A stretch of DNA of 64,000 bases, taken from positions 14,478,545 through 14,542,544 of the forward strand of contig NC_030386.2 of NCBI RefSeq assembly GCF_001625215.2. Direction: 5' to 3'. Shown here one piece after another: positions 47,106-59,407 of the stretch (its first letter is position 1; every line of letters starts with the position of its first letter). The stretch is from Daucus carota subsp. sativus. Taxonomy: Eukaryota; Streptophyta; Magnoliopsida; Apiales; Apiaceae. The position numbers and the translations under genes are program-made. Under the pieces are notes generated by a model, which made no database searches, had not been told where the DNA came from, and saw nothing but the letters and a program-made list of their open reading frames with translations.

Positions 47106-49572
47106 GTCCTTATAATCCCTTAATGAGGCGGCTCACATTGCAAATGGCTCTCATCCCGAAATTGCATCTTTCTCCTTAGCATCAATGTAAGTACTATGTC
47201 TTTGTTTTAAATTGCATTCGTCTGAGGCTCATTGTGCTTAATATATATTGTAGTTCAACTCTCTTAAAGTGTATCCAATTTTTTAGGTTTAATAGAGCAG
47301 TGGTACAAAGTGATGGACATTGAATTAATTGGGCTCATTTAAAAAAAAACATCCACGTTTAATCATGTTGATCTACTCATGAGGTAGCAAGCAACTCATC
47401 ACAGACCATTGAGTTTATGCTGCAGGAAAGATGCACCGACGAATCCAAAAGTCTGGTTGCCTACACAACCCTTGATGTAGACTATGTTCAGCTATCTATG
47501 AGCTATCTATGAATGGGAAAGATCCATCCCGTATTCCTATTCTTTCCTTTGGGTTTGTGATTGTACCAATGAAACAAAACAACAACATCGATACAGAAGA
47601 CCCTGGTTGTTTCCTGACAATAGGCCTCCAAGTTCTTGCCGCACCGTCCCAAATGTAAAGCTCAACCTTTCAAGGATTATATCGACCTTAATACCATATA
47701 AAATAAATATTGACATTAATAAATATGGAGGAGTGCGTATAATTTAGGATGGAATTGGTTGTTATGTAACAGACGATAATCGAGTGTTTTACATATTGAC
47801 AACAAAAATCAATCTCATTTTGTAGCAGGAATTCCAGATATAAAAGATAAAAGATGAAACATACATCAAGTAAAAATTATAGTAAGTTATATTTGATAAT
47901 ATTATATTAATTTAATATATTTAATAAATATTTTTTTATAAGTTTATTAAAATATAATGTTATTTTTAAAAATATAATATACTTTTTTATTAATCATTTA
48001 TGACAGATATTCACTTTAAAATTTGGTAAACAAACATATTTAAATTTAACACTAATGTTTTATATATAATTTATTGCAATTTTTTGTTATGTTATTCAAC
48101 ATACGTGGCGTCGTCATTAGGCGATGCCGAGAAACTTATATTATATAATAATTATTATTTTTATATCCTTTATAAATATTTAAAAATAAATTTAACTAAT
48201 TTTTTTTATTATCTTAACTATATAAAATAATGATTTAATATAAATTCATAAAACTTATAATGTTTTATTCCAAACATGAAATGTTATTGTTAATTAAATT
48301 ATTTTCTATTTATCATTTTATTTTTTGAGCATAAAATCAAATATTATACGTGCACACATCTATTTATAAGGAAATATATTATAAGAGAATAATTCAAATA
48401 TTGTTAATGTGTGAAACTCCAAAAATTGCGTTAAAAATACTGCAACTTCAAAATTTGTATTGAAATGAGGAATTATAATAGTGAAAATGATGCGCAAAGA
48501 AAGAGCTTCAAATAGTGAAGTTTCTTTGTGATATTTGAGTTTCCTTCCGATATAAATCAGGAAACACGAATCTTGCTTAAAACTGGCTTAATAGCGACAT
48601 AAAAATTATAATTCTTATACATAAAAACATTCGATACTCATATTATAATATTTCATCACAATATAACAACCGTGCCAATCAGACTTGAAAATAACATGAT
48701 CTTCTAAATAGCAAAAAATAAGCAAAACAAACTCCACTTCAAACACTGGTTAGAAACCAGTTAAATCTGCAGGTGCAGTGTAGAGCTGTTCCACGGAACA
48801 AAGTCATCTTATAAGCAATGTAAAATTCTGATACTTCGATCTAATTCTTACACTCTGTTTTAAGCATATATATCCCAGTAACTCCATCTCCCACGAATCA
48901 GCTTGCTGCAGTATCACGGTTCAAGAAAGGAATTTTATTATACTGGTTGGCAGCTGGACCAATGCATTTTTTACTCACACTTTCAGAATGCTCACTAAGT
49001 TGGAACGTGTTTTCCAATGACTTGATAAGACTGTTGTGACGCTTTTCAAGATTGCATTAGATGGACACGATTAGTTCAGGCTTTGTTTAGGTCTTCATTT
49101 TTCTCCCATATGTAGAAGCAATTGTCCCGTGTCTGCATGCATTTTACTTTGTTTCTTGATTTCAAAGTTCATGCACTTTGCTTTGTTTCTTGACTTTGAA
49201 GACTAATGCTCCAACCGTTGGAGTATCTGATATTTAGTATGATCTAATAAATTAATTATGAGTGCGTTACAATATGAATCACTTTTTAATCTACGTTAAC
49301 CTGTGTTTATTATCTATACTTAGTAAATGAAATATTTTTTTTAATCAAATTATAATTTTATTTACAACATATATTTGACAGATTTTAGATGAAATATTAA
49401 ATTGTGAGTCAAAACATAATAATTGTGGTTCGTACGACTCTAAACATCGTATTGTATTGTATTATTAGTCCATGAATTTATTATTGAGTGCGTTATAACT
49501 AAAAACACATTATAATCAATTATTTACGTATAAAAAATACCAACACTACCCGTGTGCGAGCAAGATTACTAG
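47106..49572. other. AT-rich right half of the probable Helitron
   Basis: No gene with intact frame. About 47395-47680 has exon-like composition broken by slips and stops. From 47750 the sequence is extremely AT-rich, and it ends at the CTAG described for the element. Confidence 0.4.
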
Positions 49573-49815
49573 TTATATTTTAAAGAGTGATTTAAGAGCA
49601 CCATCGGAGATGCTCTTAATTAGTTAAGGCACGGGCCTTCTATGTTGGCAACTATGCGGGCCTTCTCGTGGGTTGGCTAAAGCGCCTGACTGAACTTAGT
49701 CGGGCTCTGACTGGGCCCAAATTGATCTGCCCATTCAGAACAGCAGAACTCTGCTTGTAAGAAAATTGAGAAAGTGAAGAAGAAGCTCGCGCTGATTTTC
49801 ATTTTGGTGTTTCTG

Positions 49816-50589
49816 GTAATATTCTATCTTCTTGTTCTTTCACTGTGCACTATTAAGTTTTTTACCGTACACTAATCACGTATTAAGTAATTAAACGCCA
49901 ACTAAAACACCCGAATCAGAATTCGATATGATTAGCATGATCTGAATTAGATGTATAAATTATGAATTTGAGAATTCTAATTAGAGCTCAAACTCGTCAA
50001 AATAAGAATGATTGTTTAATGAGCATTGTTTGGACTAAGTGCTAACCCTTAACAGAGCTGATATGGTTGAGATATTTGAATTCGGTTTACACCTACATGT
50101 TTTCGGTTGTTTAATAAATATGATAATATTTGGTTTCATTTTTACGATTTGATTGCAAGTAGCATATGATTAGGATTATCACTAAGCCAATGCTGGTATT
50201 GAAAAAGCTGTTTGCGTTGCTCATTTTCTTCACAAACCTCGTCAAAGAAAATTTTCAGTATTTCATATCTTGAGACTTTGCATCGTTATAATATTGTTGA
50301 CAATTTTTCATCTCATTGCTACTTTATTAGGGATATAGGCTTATTAGTTCATACCGAGAAAATATTGTCGTGTAATTTATGTACCACAATCTGTTCTGTT
50401 TATCATTCTTTTGTAAATTTTCTCTTGTTAAATTGTTGACATTTTGCATATCTTGCGACAAGTAATCCAATTGCAGTAGTTATCTGCTTATCTTTCTCAG
50501 AGCGAATGTGTTTTTAATTTACAATCGTTTGTTAGGATATGATTTCATTACAGATTGTAATTTATGTTACTTTTTAAAAAAAATTACAG
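49816..50589 (+). other. 5' UTR intron of the ARM-repeat gene
   Basis: A donor after GTGTTTCTG (GT at 49816) and an acceptor AAATTACAG ending at 50589 frame a 774-bp T-rich intron. The upstream leader (about 49760-49815) is purine-rich, then T-rich. The ATG follows the acceptor by 41 bases. Confidence 0.6.
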
Positions 50590-50630
50590 ATAATAGTAAA
50601 TTAGTAGCATCTGTTCTCTATAACTTCTCA

Positions 50631-52010
50631 ATGGAGCAGTCAAGGTTAGAGGGAAGACAAGCAGAGAGTAGCACAAGGTGGGAAGAGGCATTAAATCTTT
50701 ACCAGGAGGTTATTCTAGGCGATGATGAGTCTCTGAGTGTACAAGCTACAATCAAGCTTTCTCGTCTGTCCAGCCTTGCACCTGAGAATATAATAGTACG
50801 GACTGTGCCCATCCTAGTCAGCCTCCTCTGCAGATCTTCTACAACTGAAAGTACGTCAATGCTCACAGCATGTGCTTACTGCTTGAAATGCATTGCTTGT
50901 CAAGGGGATGGCCGATTGGCTACAATCATTGCCCAGACTGGTGCCACTAAAGTTATTTTGAGCATATTACCACATTCTGAGGGCCATCTACAAAAGATTC
51001 TTCTTAAATGCCTTAGAAATGTTATTGTCTTTGGTGATGCTGATCAGATGATAGTAATTGGTGATGGAGGGCTAGAAGTCATACTTGCTATGTTGAAATC
51101 CTGCTTTAATGGTTTGCGGAAATATTTATTAGAAATATTGAGCACCTTGGCGCTATCGAGAGAGGCTAGGAGAGTTATTTTTAGTTTGGGTTGTGTTAGT
51201 TTTATTGTTGAATCTGCTAGACAAGGCAGCATGATATCTAGAACTAGAGCTTCTCAGGTGATTGGTTTGCTTGGGTTGGTCCGAAGAGCGAGGCGAATGC
51301 TTGTGGATTTAGGTGCTATTCAGGTGCTTACTGGGTTACTTCGGGATGGTGATACTTCAGCAAAATTGGTTGCTAGTAATGCCCTTGGTGTGATATCATC
51401 TCATGCCAATTTTATTAGGCCAGTTGCTGAAGCTGGAACAATTCCTCTATATGCTGACCTTCTTCAAGGACCTGGACCCATGGGCAAGGAGATCGCAGAG
51501 GACGTCTTTTGCATATTGTCTGTTGAAGAACCTATTGCGCTAACAATTTCAGAGCATTTAGTAAGAATCCTTGGAGGAAATAATAGTGAAGCCCAGGCTG
51601 CATCAGCTGATGTTCTGTGGAATCTCTCAGGTTACAAGCATTCATTCTCTGTTGTCCAGAGGTCAGGAGCAATTCCACTTCTTATTGAGCTTTTAAGTAG
51701 TAGTGATTCTGATGATGTTAAGGAGAGAGTATCCGGTGTAATAGCTCAGTTAAGTTACAATAAATCAGATAGGATGGCCCTTGCCAATGCAGGGGTGATC
51801 CCTCTCCTCACGAATATATTGCAGGATGATTCAGCTGAGCTGAGAGATAATGCTGCAGAAGCCCTTGTTAATTTTTCAGAAGATCCATTATTGCGTCCCA
51901 GAATAGCTGACGCTGTAAATATACCATCATTCCAGAATATGCAAAATAGACTGATGCAAATTCGAGCTTCTGATGCACGTTTTGCAGACTTGGAGATAGA
52001 CGACGATTAA
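50631..52010 (+). CDS. Armadillo-repeat protein, 459 aa, single coding exon
   Basis: The start is the ATG of MEQSRLEGRQ, the first Met after the leader intron acceptor; the frame is open upstream but that part is intron. The protein is an alpha-helical solenoid of about nine ARM/HEAT-type repeats across residues 35-430. Good repeats include LVASNALGVISSH, AASADVLWNLSGY and LRDNAAEALVNFSED, each with the Ala/Leu/Asn pattern of helix 3. There is no F-box, U-box or membrane span. A short acidic tail (DLEIDDD) ends it. ARM solenoids are protein-binding scaffolds; in plants such stand-alone proteins act in signalling, cytoskeleton or turnover, and the specific partner is not visible here. Confidence 0.92.
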   Translation: MEQSRLEGRQAESSTRWEEALNLYQEVILGDDESLSVQATIKLSRLSSLAPENIIVRTVPILVSLLCRSSTTESTSMLTACAYCLKCIACQGDGRLATIIAQTGATKVILSILPHSEGHLQKILLKCLRNVIVFGDADQMIVIGDGGLEVILAMLKSCFNGLRKYLLEILSTLALSREARRVIFSLGCVSFIVESARQGSMISRTRASQVIGLLGLVRRARRMLVDLGAIQVLTGLLRDGDTSAKLVASNALGVISSHANFIRPVAEAGTIPLYADLLQGPGPMGKEIAEDVFCILSVEEPIALTISEHLVRILGGNNSEAQAASADVLWNLSGYKHSFSVVQRSGAIPLLIELLSSSDSDDVKERVSGVIAQLSYNKSDRMALANAGVIPLLTNILQDDSAELRDNAAEALVNFSEDPLLRPRIADAVNIPSFQNMQNRLMQIRASDARFADLEIDDD

Positions 52011-53902
52011 GCAGCTCCTTGCCTCTGGGACATGGTATTGGATACTTGCATATGTAGTGATATTACATTATCTCAGTACAATGTTGGTGTGAATTTGAAG
52101 CTCCTATTCGTATCTCATTTCACTATTTCAGGATTTAGTATGAGGTAAGCATTTTATCTCCCCAATCATTAGAGCTTCAGCCTATTATAAATGAGAAGTG
52201 GCCTGAATTACTGTATTATAAACTACGTGACTACTGGTAAATCAACAAATGTTTTCCTTATAATCAAGCTGCGGTTGTAGTAATACTGTCAGCTATTTCT
52301 CAAGTTATTACCTAGTAAGCACACTCGATGTAAGTTGAACTGTATATGTACGTATAATGCTGAATGTGAACAAGATTCTTGCTTAGCGACACCTTTTACC
52401 TTGGATGATAAATTCTGTCAAGGCTATGTTTTTCGCTAAAAAATAATTCCATCAATTTCAAGTATGATATGCAGCAATAAATAATTTTATGTATTTTGCT
52501 TGTTGAACACACTTGCACACCTATTTTGCCTTAAAAAGGCTTTATTCCTTTGACCTCTGTAGAAAGAGAGATATCCCTATTAATATTGTTCCTTATGTTT
52601 AAGGATATAATTTGAATATATATATATATAACAAGCTGCACTTTAATTAATCAAGCCCAAAATATTTTAATAAAAATTTGTAACAATATACGTTGTATAA
52701 TAAGGAATGAAAGATGAATATTTAAAAGCAAATTATGGTTTTTAGTATAACGTAATTAAATAAAAAAACTTCTAGGTTTAAAATCAGGTCCAAAACTGTA
52801 AAAGCTTATTTCTTTTCATAATCCTCATACATAAAGGGAATAAAGCATTTTTTATTAATTGTGAGTGGAAAATCAAGCCCCAGTCTAATCACGTGGTAGC
52901 GCGTCATAAGCAGGTCATTTTCTTGGAGTCGCTGCATCATGGCTCGTCAAAGTCAATTGTGACATATTACAGTTTCTTATCTTCTACATTCAAAACTAAA
53001 GGGAAAATCGTTGCAAATGATAAAGCTTTGAATGTTCAGCAACTGTGGAAAAATATTTACCCTGCCACTTTCAGGTGTTGTGCATCAGTACCACTGATTT
53101 TTGCATTTCTTGGAGCAGGAGTAGGTGCAATAGTTTATTGCCCTTGTGCTGGTCAATGGGTTGGTACAAGCATATTCTGCAAATCAATAGATCAAAACTT
53201 GGGAGATTCTTGGGTCTATATTACATGTGATTGGTTTTTAATGTGTTTTACACCATTTTCTAGCAGGATGTACAATTGAAGATCTTGCAGGACCTGTTAT
53301 GGTGTCATTTTGCCTTGAAATATTGTTTGGAGCACATTTGCTGAAAAATTAGGTGTCGGCTTCGGTCTTCCATCTCTTACGCATGTAAGTTTTTTGTGCT
53401 GATTTATTTAATTTTCCCCAAAAAAAGGTGACCAAAGCCACTTTTCTTAACTGTGGTAATCACCATAAAAGATATTTTATTGAATTCACGAGTAACTACG
53501 GCTAGTACTCTGGTCACACGTCACAGTGAAGGGTGTACAATTTAAACCTTTGTGCTCAACTCTAGTTTGGCTTTGTAAAGGACTAAAGTATTCAAACTCG
53601 ACCATTTATGAGCCAACCTGGAGTATTTAATATTTAAATCATTTGAAATATATAATACTAATCGATCTCTTTGCCATTGCTTTGATTATATTATATTTAT
53701 ATTCTTTCATTTATATTATGTCTGAATAATCGTAGTAATAATGAAAAAGATAATTTAATCGAAAAGTACTGCAATGTTTAATCGATTATTAGTATCAATG
53801 TACATCTAATATAATAGTCATAAAAAAGAAAGAAAGAAGTATAATAGTCATATATAAATTACTAATGCAGATAATTAAATTTAAGTTTGTGGTATATATA
53901 TA
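52011..53902. other. Intergenic after the ARM-repeat gene
   Basis: Apart from the ARM gene 3' untranslated region and the broken membrane-protein fragment at 52893-53395, I see AT-rich sequence only, with a short (TA)n at 52617-52629. Confidence 0.5.
52893..53395 (+). pseudogene. Broken membrane-protein gene fragment, family not recognised
   Basis: An open stretch (52893-53279) encodes a hydrophobic span in CASVPLIFAFLGAGVGAIVY followed by GQWVG. In a shifted frame, TIEDLAGPVMVSFCLEILFGAHLLKN continues to a stop near 53352, with a possible donor at 53384. The two pieces look like parts of one membrane protein split by a frame change. No start context, no upstream exons and no downstream continuation are seen. 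I do not know the family. Confidence 0.35.
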
Positions 53903-54284
53903 GGTCATTGGTCAAAGAAGAACACCCTTAAAAGAAGAACAAAGAAGAACACTATGGAATTGAATATAGAATCTCATTTAAAATTTGAATTAAATTTTAA
54001 TTTTAACTAAATAATCTTTCATTATAAATTATAATAGTATCTAATGTATTTAACAATAAATATGGATTGAAAATAACACGATTCTATTCTGGATTTTGTT
54101 CAGAATTTTATAATATTTCATATTATAATTTGTATGAGTTTGGATGTTAGATTTCATATATTAAGTTTGATTGGTGTTTAACTATGTAATTATAATCTTA
54201 ACAAATCAGTTTCTATGAAAAACGAAGTATTATGGTAGTGTTCTTTATTATTCATTTTTAATGTTGTTCATTCTCGAGATATGA
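53903..54284. mobile_element. Inverted-repeat element A beside a short (TA)n
   Basis: The left edge, right after TATATATATA (53893-53902), has repeated AAGAAGAACAC words. The right edge read inward gives GAATGAACAACATT and AATAAAGAACACTACCAT, a diverged inverted match over about 50 bases. It abuts element B directly. Limits approximate. Confidence 0.45.
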
Positions 54285-54671
54285 GTAAAGTTCTATGGAG
54301 ACCACTTTTATTGGAGACCGTGGAGACCACTTATGTTCTGCAATCAAAACACTATAAAATACATTATTTTGTGAAGTATGTTCAACAAATATCATGTATT
54401 CATTAGAATTGTTGAAGATCATCTATGTTTCATAAGTATATAATGTATGTTCTGCAAGTTGAACAATGTCTTGCGAACTAAATATATTTCGTAGAATATA
54501 ACATTTTGTAATGTTCTACATGCGAAACTTATATGATATTCAAGATTTTAAAGTGAAATAATGATTTTGTACAACATGATGTGCAAAACTATACGTTTTG
54601 CAATGTTTTTATGCAATATTTCACTTGCAGAACATAAGTGGTCTCCAATAAAAGTGGTCTCCATAGAACTT

Positions 54672-54674
<3 letters not shown>
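54285..54674. mobile_element. Inverted-repeat element B (390 bp), right side on (TA)n
   Basis: The terminal inverted repeat starts GTAAAGTTCTATGGAGACCA and continues for about 37 bases with almost no mismatches at the two ends. The inner AT-rich part repeats TGCAAAACT / GTTCTGCA words. The right end is followed at once by a 37-base (TA)n tract (54675-54711). Non-coding; superfamily not assigned. Confidence 0.85.
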
Positions 54675-54711
<37 letters not shown>

Positions 54712-54713
<2 letters not shown>

Positions 54714-55026
54714 GTCGCGCTCAAGAGAGAACCAGTCCTTAAAATAGAACCATAGAACCACCAAGGTTCTGCTGTAGATACCTAAATTTTAAATAGATTT
54801 TTAGGATCTAAATCTTAATACATGTTTTTTCATATTTTTTTATCGTTATGTTTGTTCAAAAATAATTTTAAAATATAATACATAGATATTGACATTTTTT
54901 TGCATGTGAAGTTCTGGTGCAGAACCCTAACTAATACTTAAGTTCTGCTGCAGAACCCTACCTAATAATAAAAATAAGGTAAGGGTTCTATGGTTCTCTC
55001 TCAAATGGTTCTCTCTTGAACATCAC

Positions 55027-55028
<2 letters not shown>
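54712..55028. mobile_element. Inverted-repeat element C (317 bp) between two (TA)n tracts
   Basis: The left end is GGGTCGCGCTCAAGAGAGAA; the right end read inward is GGGTGATGTTCAAGAGAGAA. Pure (TA)n flanks both sides (54675-54711 and 55029-55066). Inside, GTTCTGCTGCAGAACC-type palindromes recur. Elements lodged in (TA)n microsatellites are known in plants (the rice Micron family), so insertion into a TA tract is the natural reading. Confidence 0.85.
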
Positions 55029-55066
<38 letters not shown>

Positions 55067-55068
<2 letters not shown>

Positions 55069-55485
55069 CATGTAATTCACAGAGTCGAATGCTTTATGAA
55101 AAAAAAAAACGCACCCGCGTATGGTATGAGCTTGCAATTTTGGAATTTATTAGCTTATAGAGGATCCTTGAAGAAGAAGATGCCCAGTGTTCCCCCTGTT
55201 TTATGAACTGCACCTTCTTACATAACAATACTGATTAGTGTAGTTTTTAGAATGGATTAGAAAATTTCTAACTAATTATTCAATCTGATTAGAACCAATT
55301 GTAATAAATCTCACCAGTGATCCACTCAGAGGAACAATTTCATAAAAAAGACTTATTAGTACATAAATAGGTCACTGCCTTCAAGCTCGGATTTTTAGTT
55401 TCCGGTTTTAGCTACCGTCCGAGATTCTTTCTACAGATACCATGAGCATCACTTAAGCACAATATCAGAATTACCAAATTTGAAA
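55067..55485. other. Short intergenic, 3' side of the DUF761 gene
   Basis: Likely holds the 3' untranslated region of the minus-strand gene to the right. No other feature seen. Confidence 0.4.
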
Positions 55486-56376
55486 CTAAACCATGATAAG
55501 TTTCTGTCCAGCTTCTTCAGTGGCCAGTCTTTCCTTCATCTTTCTTATAAACTCATCAAATTTCTTATTTAATTCTTCTGTGCTCACCAGCCCACTTGAT
55601 TCCAATTGACAGTTTTCATCTGCATCTTCTTTTTTGAATGAAAAAAAGCTACCGCCCAAGTCTATCTCAGTATTCTCATCGTTAGTAAACGGGTAATCTG
55701 TGTGATCTTCTTCTGCTCCTCTGCCTAACTCTGTACTTAGAAATCCAGTCTCTTCGACTTCACCCTCTTTGGCTTCACCTCTTTCTCCTCCTTTAACATT
55801 TTTACCTTCCTCACTGAACAAGTCTTCGTCATGATTGGTACTACTACTGCCCCAACCAGCTGCAGCTGGTACATCTTTCAGAGAAGAATCAGGGGACACA
55901 TAAGAATATTCTGCTACATCTGCAACTTCTTGATTATGGTAATTCTCCAACTCTTCCAATGACGTTCCTGTAGCAGGATGATGCATTTGTATGCTAACTG
56001 TGTCGATACTTTTTATCCTGCGACGATGATCAATCCCTGAACGGGAGCGAAGTAAGCCAGATGTCTTCGCGAGGAACACTAATATTCCATTGCAAATTAG
56101 GAAAGTGAAGTTTTTGTCCAGGATGTGGGTAAATAGTACTAGGAAATTATGAGGGAACAAGCTGTTTGACTTGAAGGAATGGATGAAAATAGGGTACAGT
56201 GATGATGAGTATGATAAAAGCAAGGAAAATACAGAAACCGAGAGAAGCAACTTGGTAGCCTTTTTCAAGGAATTTCTGGTAATTGTGATGAGTTGATCAT
56301 GATCTTTATATTTCAGGCTGTTGTTGCAGTTCATGTTTCCGTAGAAGTTGCTTTGCTGATCATCCATAATACTCAC
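55486..56376 (-). CDS. DUF761-type plant membrane protein, 296 aa
   Basis: Single exon. N-terminal hydrophobic spans lie at about residues 42-66 (LLLSVSVFSLLLSYSSSLYP...) and 78-108 (FLVLFTHILD...FLICNGILVFLA), followed by a long acidic, Ser/Gly/Glu-rich linker. The C-terminal box ELNKKFDEFIRKMKERL...QKLIMV is the DUF761 signature (usually LNxxxDEFIxxxxxQxRLE). The layout of two membrane segments then a DUF761 tail matches a common plant family, often with a DUF4408 N-terminus and responsive to stress or pathogens; the molecular role is unknown. The first ATG (MSIMDD) is used; the second, three codons later, is equally possible. Confidence 0.85.
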   Translation of the reverse strand: MSIMDDQQSNFYGNMNCNNSLKYKDHDQLITITRNSLKKATKLLLSVSVFSLLLSYSSSLYPIFIHSFKSNSLFPHNFLVLFTHILDKNFTFLICNGILVFLAKTSGLLRSRSGIDHRRRIKSIDTVSIQMHHPATGTSLEELENYHNQEVADVAEYSYVSPDSSLKDVPAAAGWGSSSTNHDEDLFSEEGKNVKGGERGEAKEGEVEETGFLSTELGRGAEEDHTDYPFTNDENTEIDLGGSFFSFKKEDADENCQLESSGLVSTEELNKKFDEFIRKMKERLATEEAGQKLIMV

Positions 56377-56534
56377 GCCTCTCTAATTTTTCTCTATCTT
56401 TATGATGAAAACACAAACTGTTTTTTAAAGTTTGGAGCAAACTTGTGATCATCAAAGTGGGTTGGTGAAGATTGTGCTGCTGCATGCAAGAACTAGATAG
56501 GTAGGTGTTGTGTCAAAATGAATGGTGAAACCAT

Positions 56535-56544
56535 GCTTATATAG
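56535..56544 (-). promoter_or_regulatory. TATA box candidate for the DUF761 gene
   Basis: On the minus strand CTATATAAGC lies about 160 bases upstream of the ATG, a good TATA match in a plausible place for a 120-base leader. Confidence 0.45.
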
Positions 56545-56857
56545 GACTTTAGATTGTGGTTGGGTGCTACGATAGAATTACAGGTGTAGCGTCAAAGAAT
56601 ATATATGGTTGGAAGATAATACATAATTTATCATGAACATACAAATATTTAAAGAACTACCTAATATTAGAGAATTAAAACTGAAAAGAACCAGTAAGAA
56701 TCTTTCCAAGATATCATTTCTAATGTTGAAATTTGTTTTGTTTTAACATATATATAACATAAAATATTATTTTAATTTTGGAGAATTGTGAAACAAACAA
56801 AATCAATATATATAAGATGGCTGGGGTGTTATATATATATATATTGTTATATATATT

Positions 56858-56892
<35 letters not shown>

Positions 56893-58974
56893 TCACTAAT
56901 TTTTTGGAAGGACGTCGTTTGTAGCTTTCTCACCTTCAGTCTGCGTCCAACAAACCTGGTTGATGAAGCAGCAGCCTGATACGTGAAACTTAACTAGGTT
57001 TAGTGGAGGTTAAATTTTGGCATAAATTCTGCATTTGGTACAGTTAAATCATCCAAAAAAATCAAAGAATACAAATTTAGGCTGCATTGCAAGAACTTTT
57101 GCATAATGACCTTTCAAAACTCTTGTTTGATATTAATGATTATTTGTAGACTTTTTACTGTGACTTTGTATATATAAGACACTCACACACTTATCTTCAA
57201 GTTTTCAACACAGGATTTTTAGACATTCTATTTTATTTTTATTTCCTTTACCCCAACTTATTGATTTTTTTTAGAGCAATTTAAAATATTTCATATGTTT
57301 TTCAACTGTATATACCAGCTTACATTCCGAGTGATGCATGGGTTTTTCTTCGTACTATTTTTTTTAAAATAATTATAATTTTATTGTAAGTTATGTATTA
57401 AATATTTATATAATTTATCATTTATCTTATAGGTATTTGTGTTTGTGCTTGAAAAGAGTATGCTTTGTTAGTTTCTTGTATTTATGGGTGCTTGTATATT
57501 TTGAGGATAAGGTTTGTATGTATAATATCTAAAAATTAGGCCTTATTAGTACTTACTAATCCACTAACCCAGGCCTAAGTACCGACCCACCCTTAAAGCT
57601 TTTGATGTTTTGGCTTCACTAATATAGTATAGATATTATGTAAAGTTCTTCGTATACAAAATTTTGAGATAAATTCTTTCAAGTAAAAACGGGGCGTTGT
57701 TGGTAGATTCAAGGAAAGTAGTGGCATTGGCATCTGTCTTGTGTCTTAGCGCCTAAGTTATATACGTGCTGCTGCGCTTGATGCAAGTCTGATGGATATT
57801 CTTCCTGACAATGTCTTTTCCTGTATACAGTAATGATCGGTGTGTCTGCAGTCCAATGGTGTAAAATGTCTCTATCCAATTCTAGACTCTAGTGGGTCAT
57901 CAGAATCCATATATCCAGTTCCCTACATGTATATGCCTTATTCATGTAATTAGTAATCATGTCCAAGGTTTGTTAACAGGGACTTTGTAATGATACAGGA
58001 TATAAGAATCATGGATCAAGTGCAACTGATCATGTTTTCAGAGCAGTATCAGATCAGTTTTAATGAGTTGAAAGGTGACACGTACACAATATGAAGAATA
58101 AACAGTTCCACGTTTTAGGAGCGTGAAGGTTTTGTAATGGAAGTACTGAAAGTCGCTTATTCAGTCCCACACGTAGCTGTGAGAATCTAGAAAGCTAACA
58201 AAATTTGTCAAGGAAATTAAAGGGGCTCAGGAAGTGATGAAGTAAAGGTGGTATGGAGAATCTAATACTCCACTCATCCATCCAAATTCCAGTATATATC
58301 TTTCATGGCCTACGAATATGTTCTGTGTTTGCCTGTATGAATTTAGATTCTGAACTGTTTAATATTGAAAGTTTTGGAACCGCAATTTCTGACTTTGCCA
58401 TGTTCCACAATGTCAATATATCGATTTTCCTCCCCCGTATGTTGTATTTGACAAAGTCAATAAAAAGCTCAATTTCCTCGTATACGTAAATTATTAAGTG
58501 TATAATTTACTTGTGTTTGTTTCTTTAGTATTAAGTGGGTGTTGATGTCAAACTCAACAAGGAAAAATTGCTTTAAAATAACCAAGGACAAATTAATGAT
58601 AATTAAATTACATAAATGTTTTCCTACTTGTTATTTGAGTTATTTTTATTCTAAAGGAGTCATGATATAACTGGTCCGTTTTTGTGGGAGTTGTTTGGAC
58701 ATGGGAGTTCTGGATATCGGGAGTGATATGATATTAAATAATAATGATTAGAGAGGGCGTATTAAAGTATTTGAGACTTGAGATTTTGAGTGTCATGACG
58801 TTATACTTAGAAAAAGTTCCAGCTTAGTCGTGCATCAGCGACAAGAGATTTTGAATATTATAGCGTTCTGTTTTGACATATGTTTTGACGTAAAGGCTCA
58901 CATCATTCGTTGTCAGATGTATTCACGATAAAGCTGAGTCTTATGTGTTAGAAATTATGGGCCAAGATATTATT

Positions 58975-59221
58975 TACATGTATATCAGACAATAACTTGT
59001 CTTACACTAAGCCGGAGGTATTTACGGAAACAGTCTATTGACTCTACTCTTAAGAGTTTACATATATATCAGACAATAACTTGTCTTGCCCTAAGTTGGA
59101 GGTATTCACGGAAACAGTCTCCCTACTCTACTCTTCAGAGTGGAGGCATGATATGTTTACATTTTACCTCCCTACTCTACTCTTCAGAGTGGAGGCATGG
59201 CATGATATGTTTACATTTTAC
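58975..59221. repeat. Two nested tandem duplications around GGAGGTATT...ACGGAAACAGTC
   Basis: An 84-base unit (58975-59058) is repeated at 59059-59142 (shared words CAGACAATAACTTGTCTT, GGAGGTATT, ACGGAAACAGTC). A shorter unit starting CTCCCTACTCTACTCTTCAG and ending TGTTTACATTTTAC is then repeated at about 59119-59167 and 59168-59221. Non-coding; probably replication slippage in a decayed element. Confidence 0.82.
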
Positions 59222-59407
59222 CCTCCTCAGACCCTACTCTAAGTATACTGGGTATCTTTGGTTTGATTTGGTTTTGGATAGCATTGACCCTGTAGTGACC
59301 CTCATTTTTGACTTTTGCAATTATTCACAATTTATTATGTAATTAAATATAAATTTTAACAGATTTTTTCCAAAATTGTATTTATGAGTGCATATGGGAG
59401 TGCCAGA

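Larger units (their letters stand above)
43013..49572 (+). mobile_element. Probable Helitron with captured gene fragments
   Basis: The left part holds a decayed series of small exons like the N-terminus of plant Helitron proteins. The middle holds exon fragments of unrelated genes on both strands. The right end at 49572 reads CCCGTGTGCGAGCAAGATTACTAG followed by T, close to the CTAG end preceded by a GC-rich hairpin that terminates plant Helitrons, though here the hairpin is degenerate. A Helitron leaves no target duplication, so the left edge is a guess near TCTCTTAGTACTACGCGGGG. A patchwork of decayed host pseudogenes is the alternative. Confidence 0.42.
56377..59407. other. Long gene-free stretch between the DUF761 gene and the second hAT element
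   Basis: Contains the DUF761 promoter, a (TA)n/(GT)n microsatellite (56832-56890), and tandem duplications at 58975-59221 (listed). No coding exons with family resemblance were found on either strand. Confidence 0.5.

Noticed and set aside
56788-56979. Open frame through the (TA)n/(GT)n tract
   Set aside because: Translation of microsatellite repeats (Tyr-Ile and Val-Cys runs).
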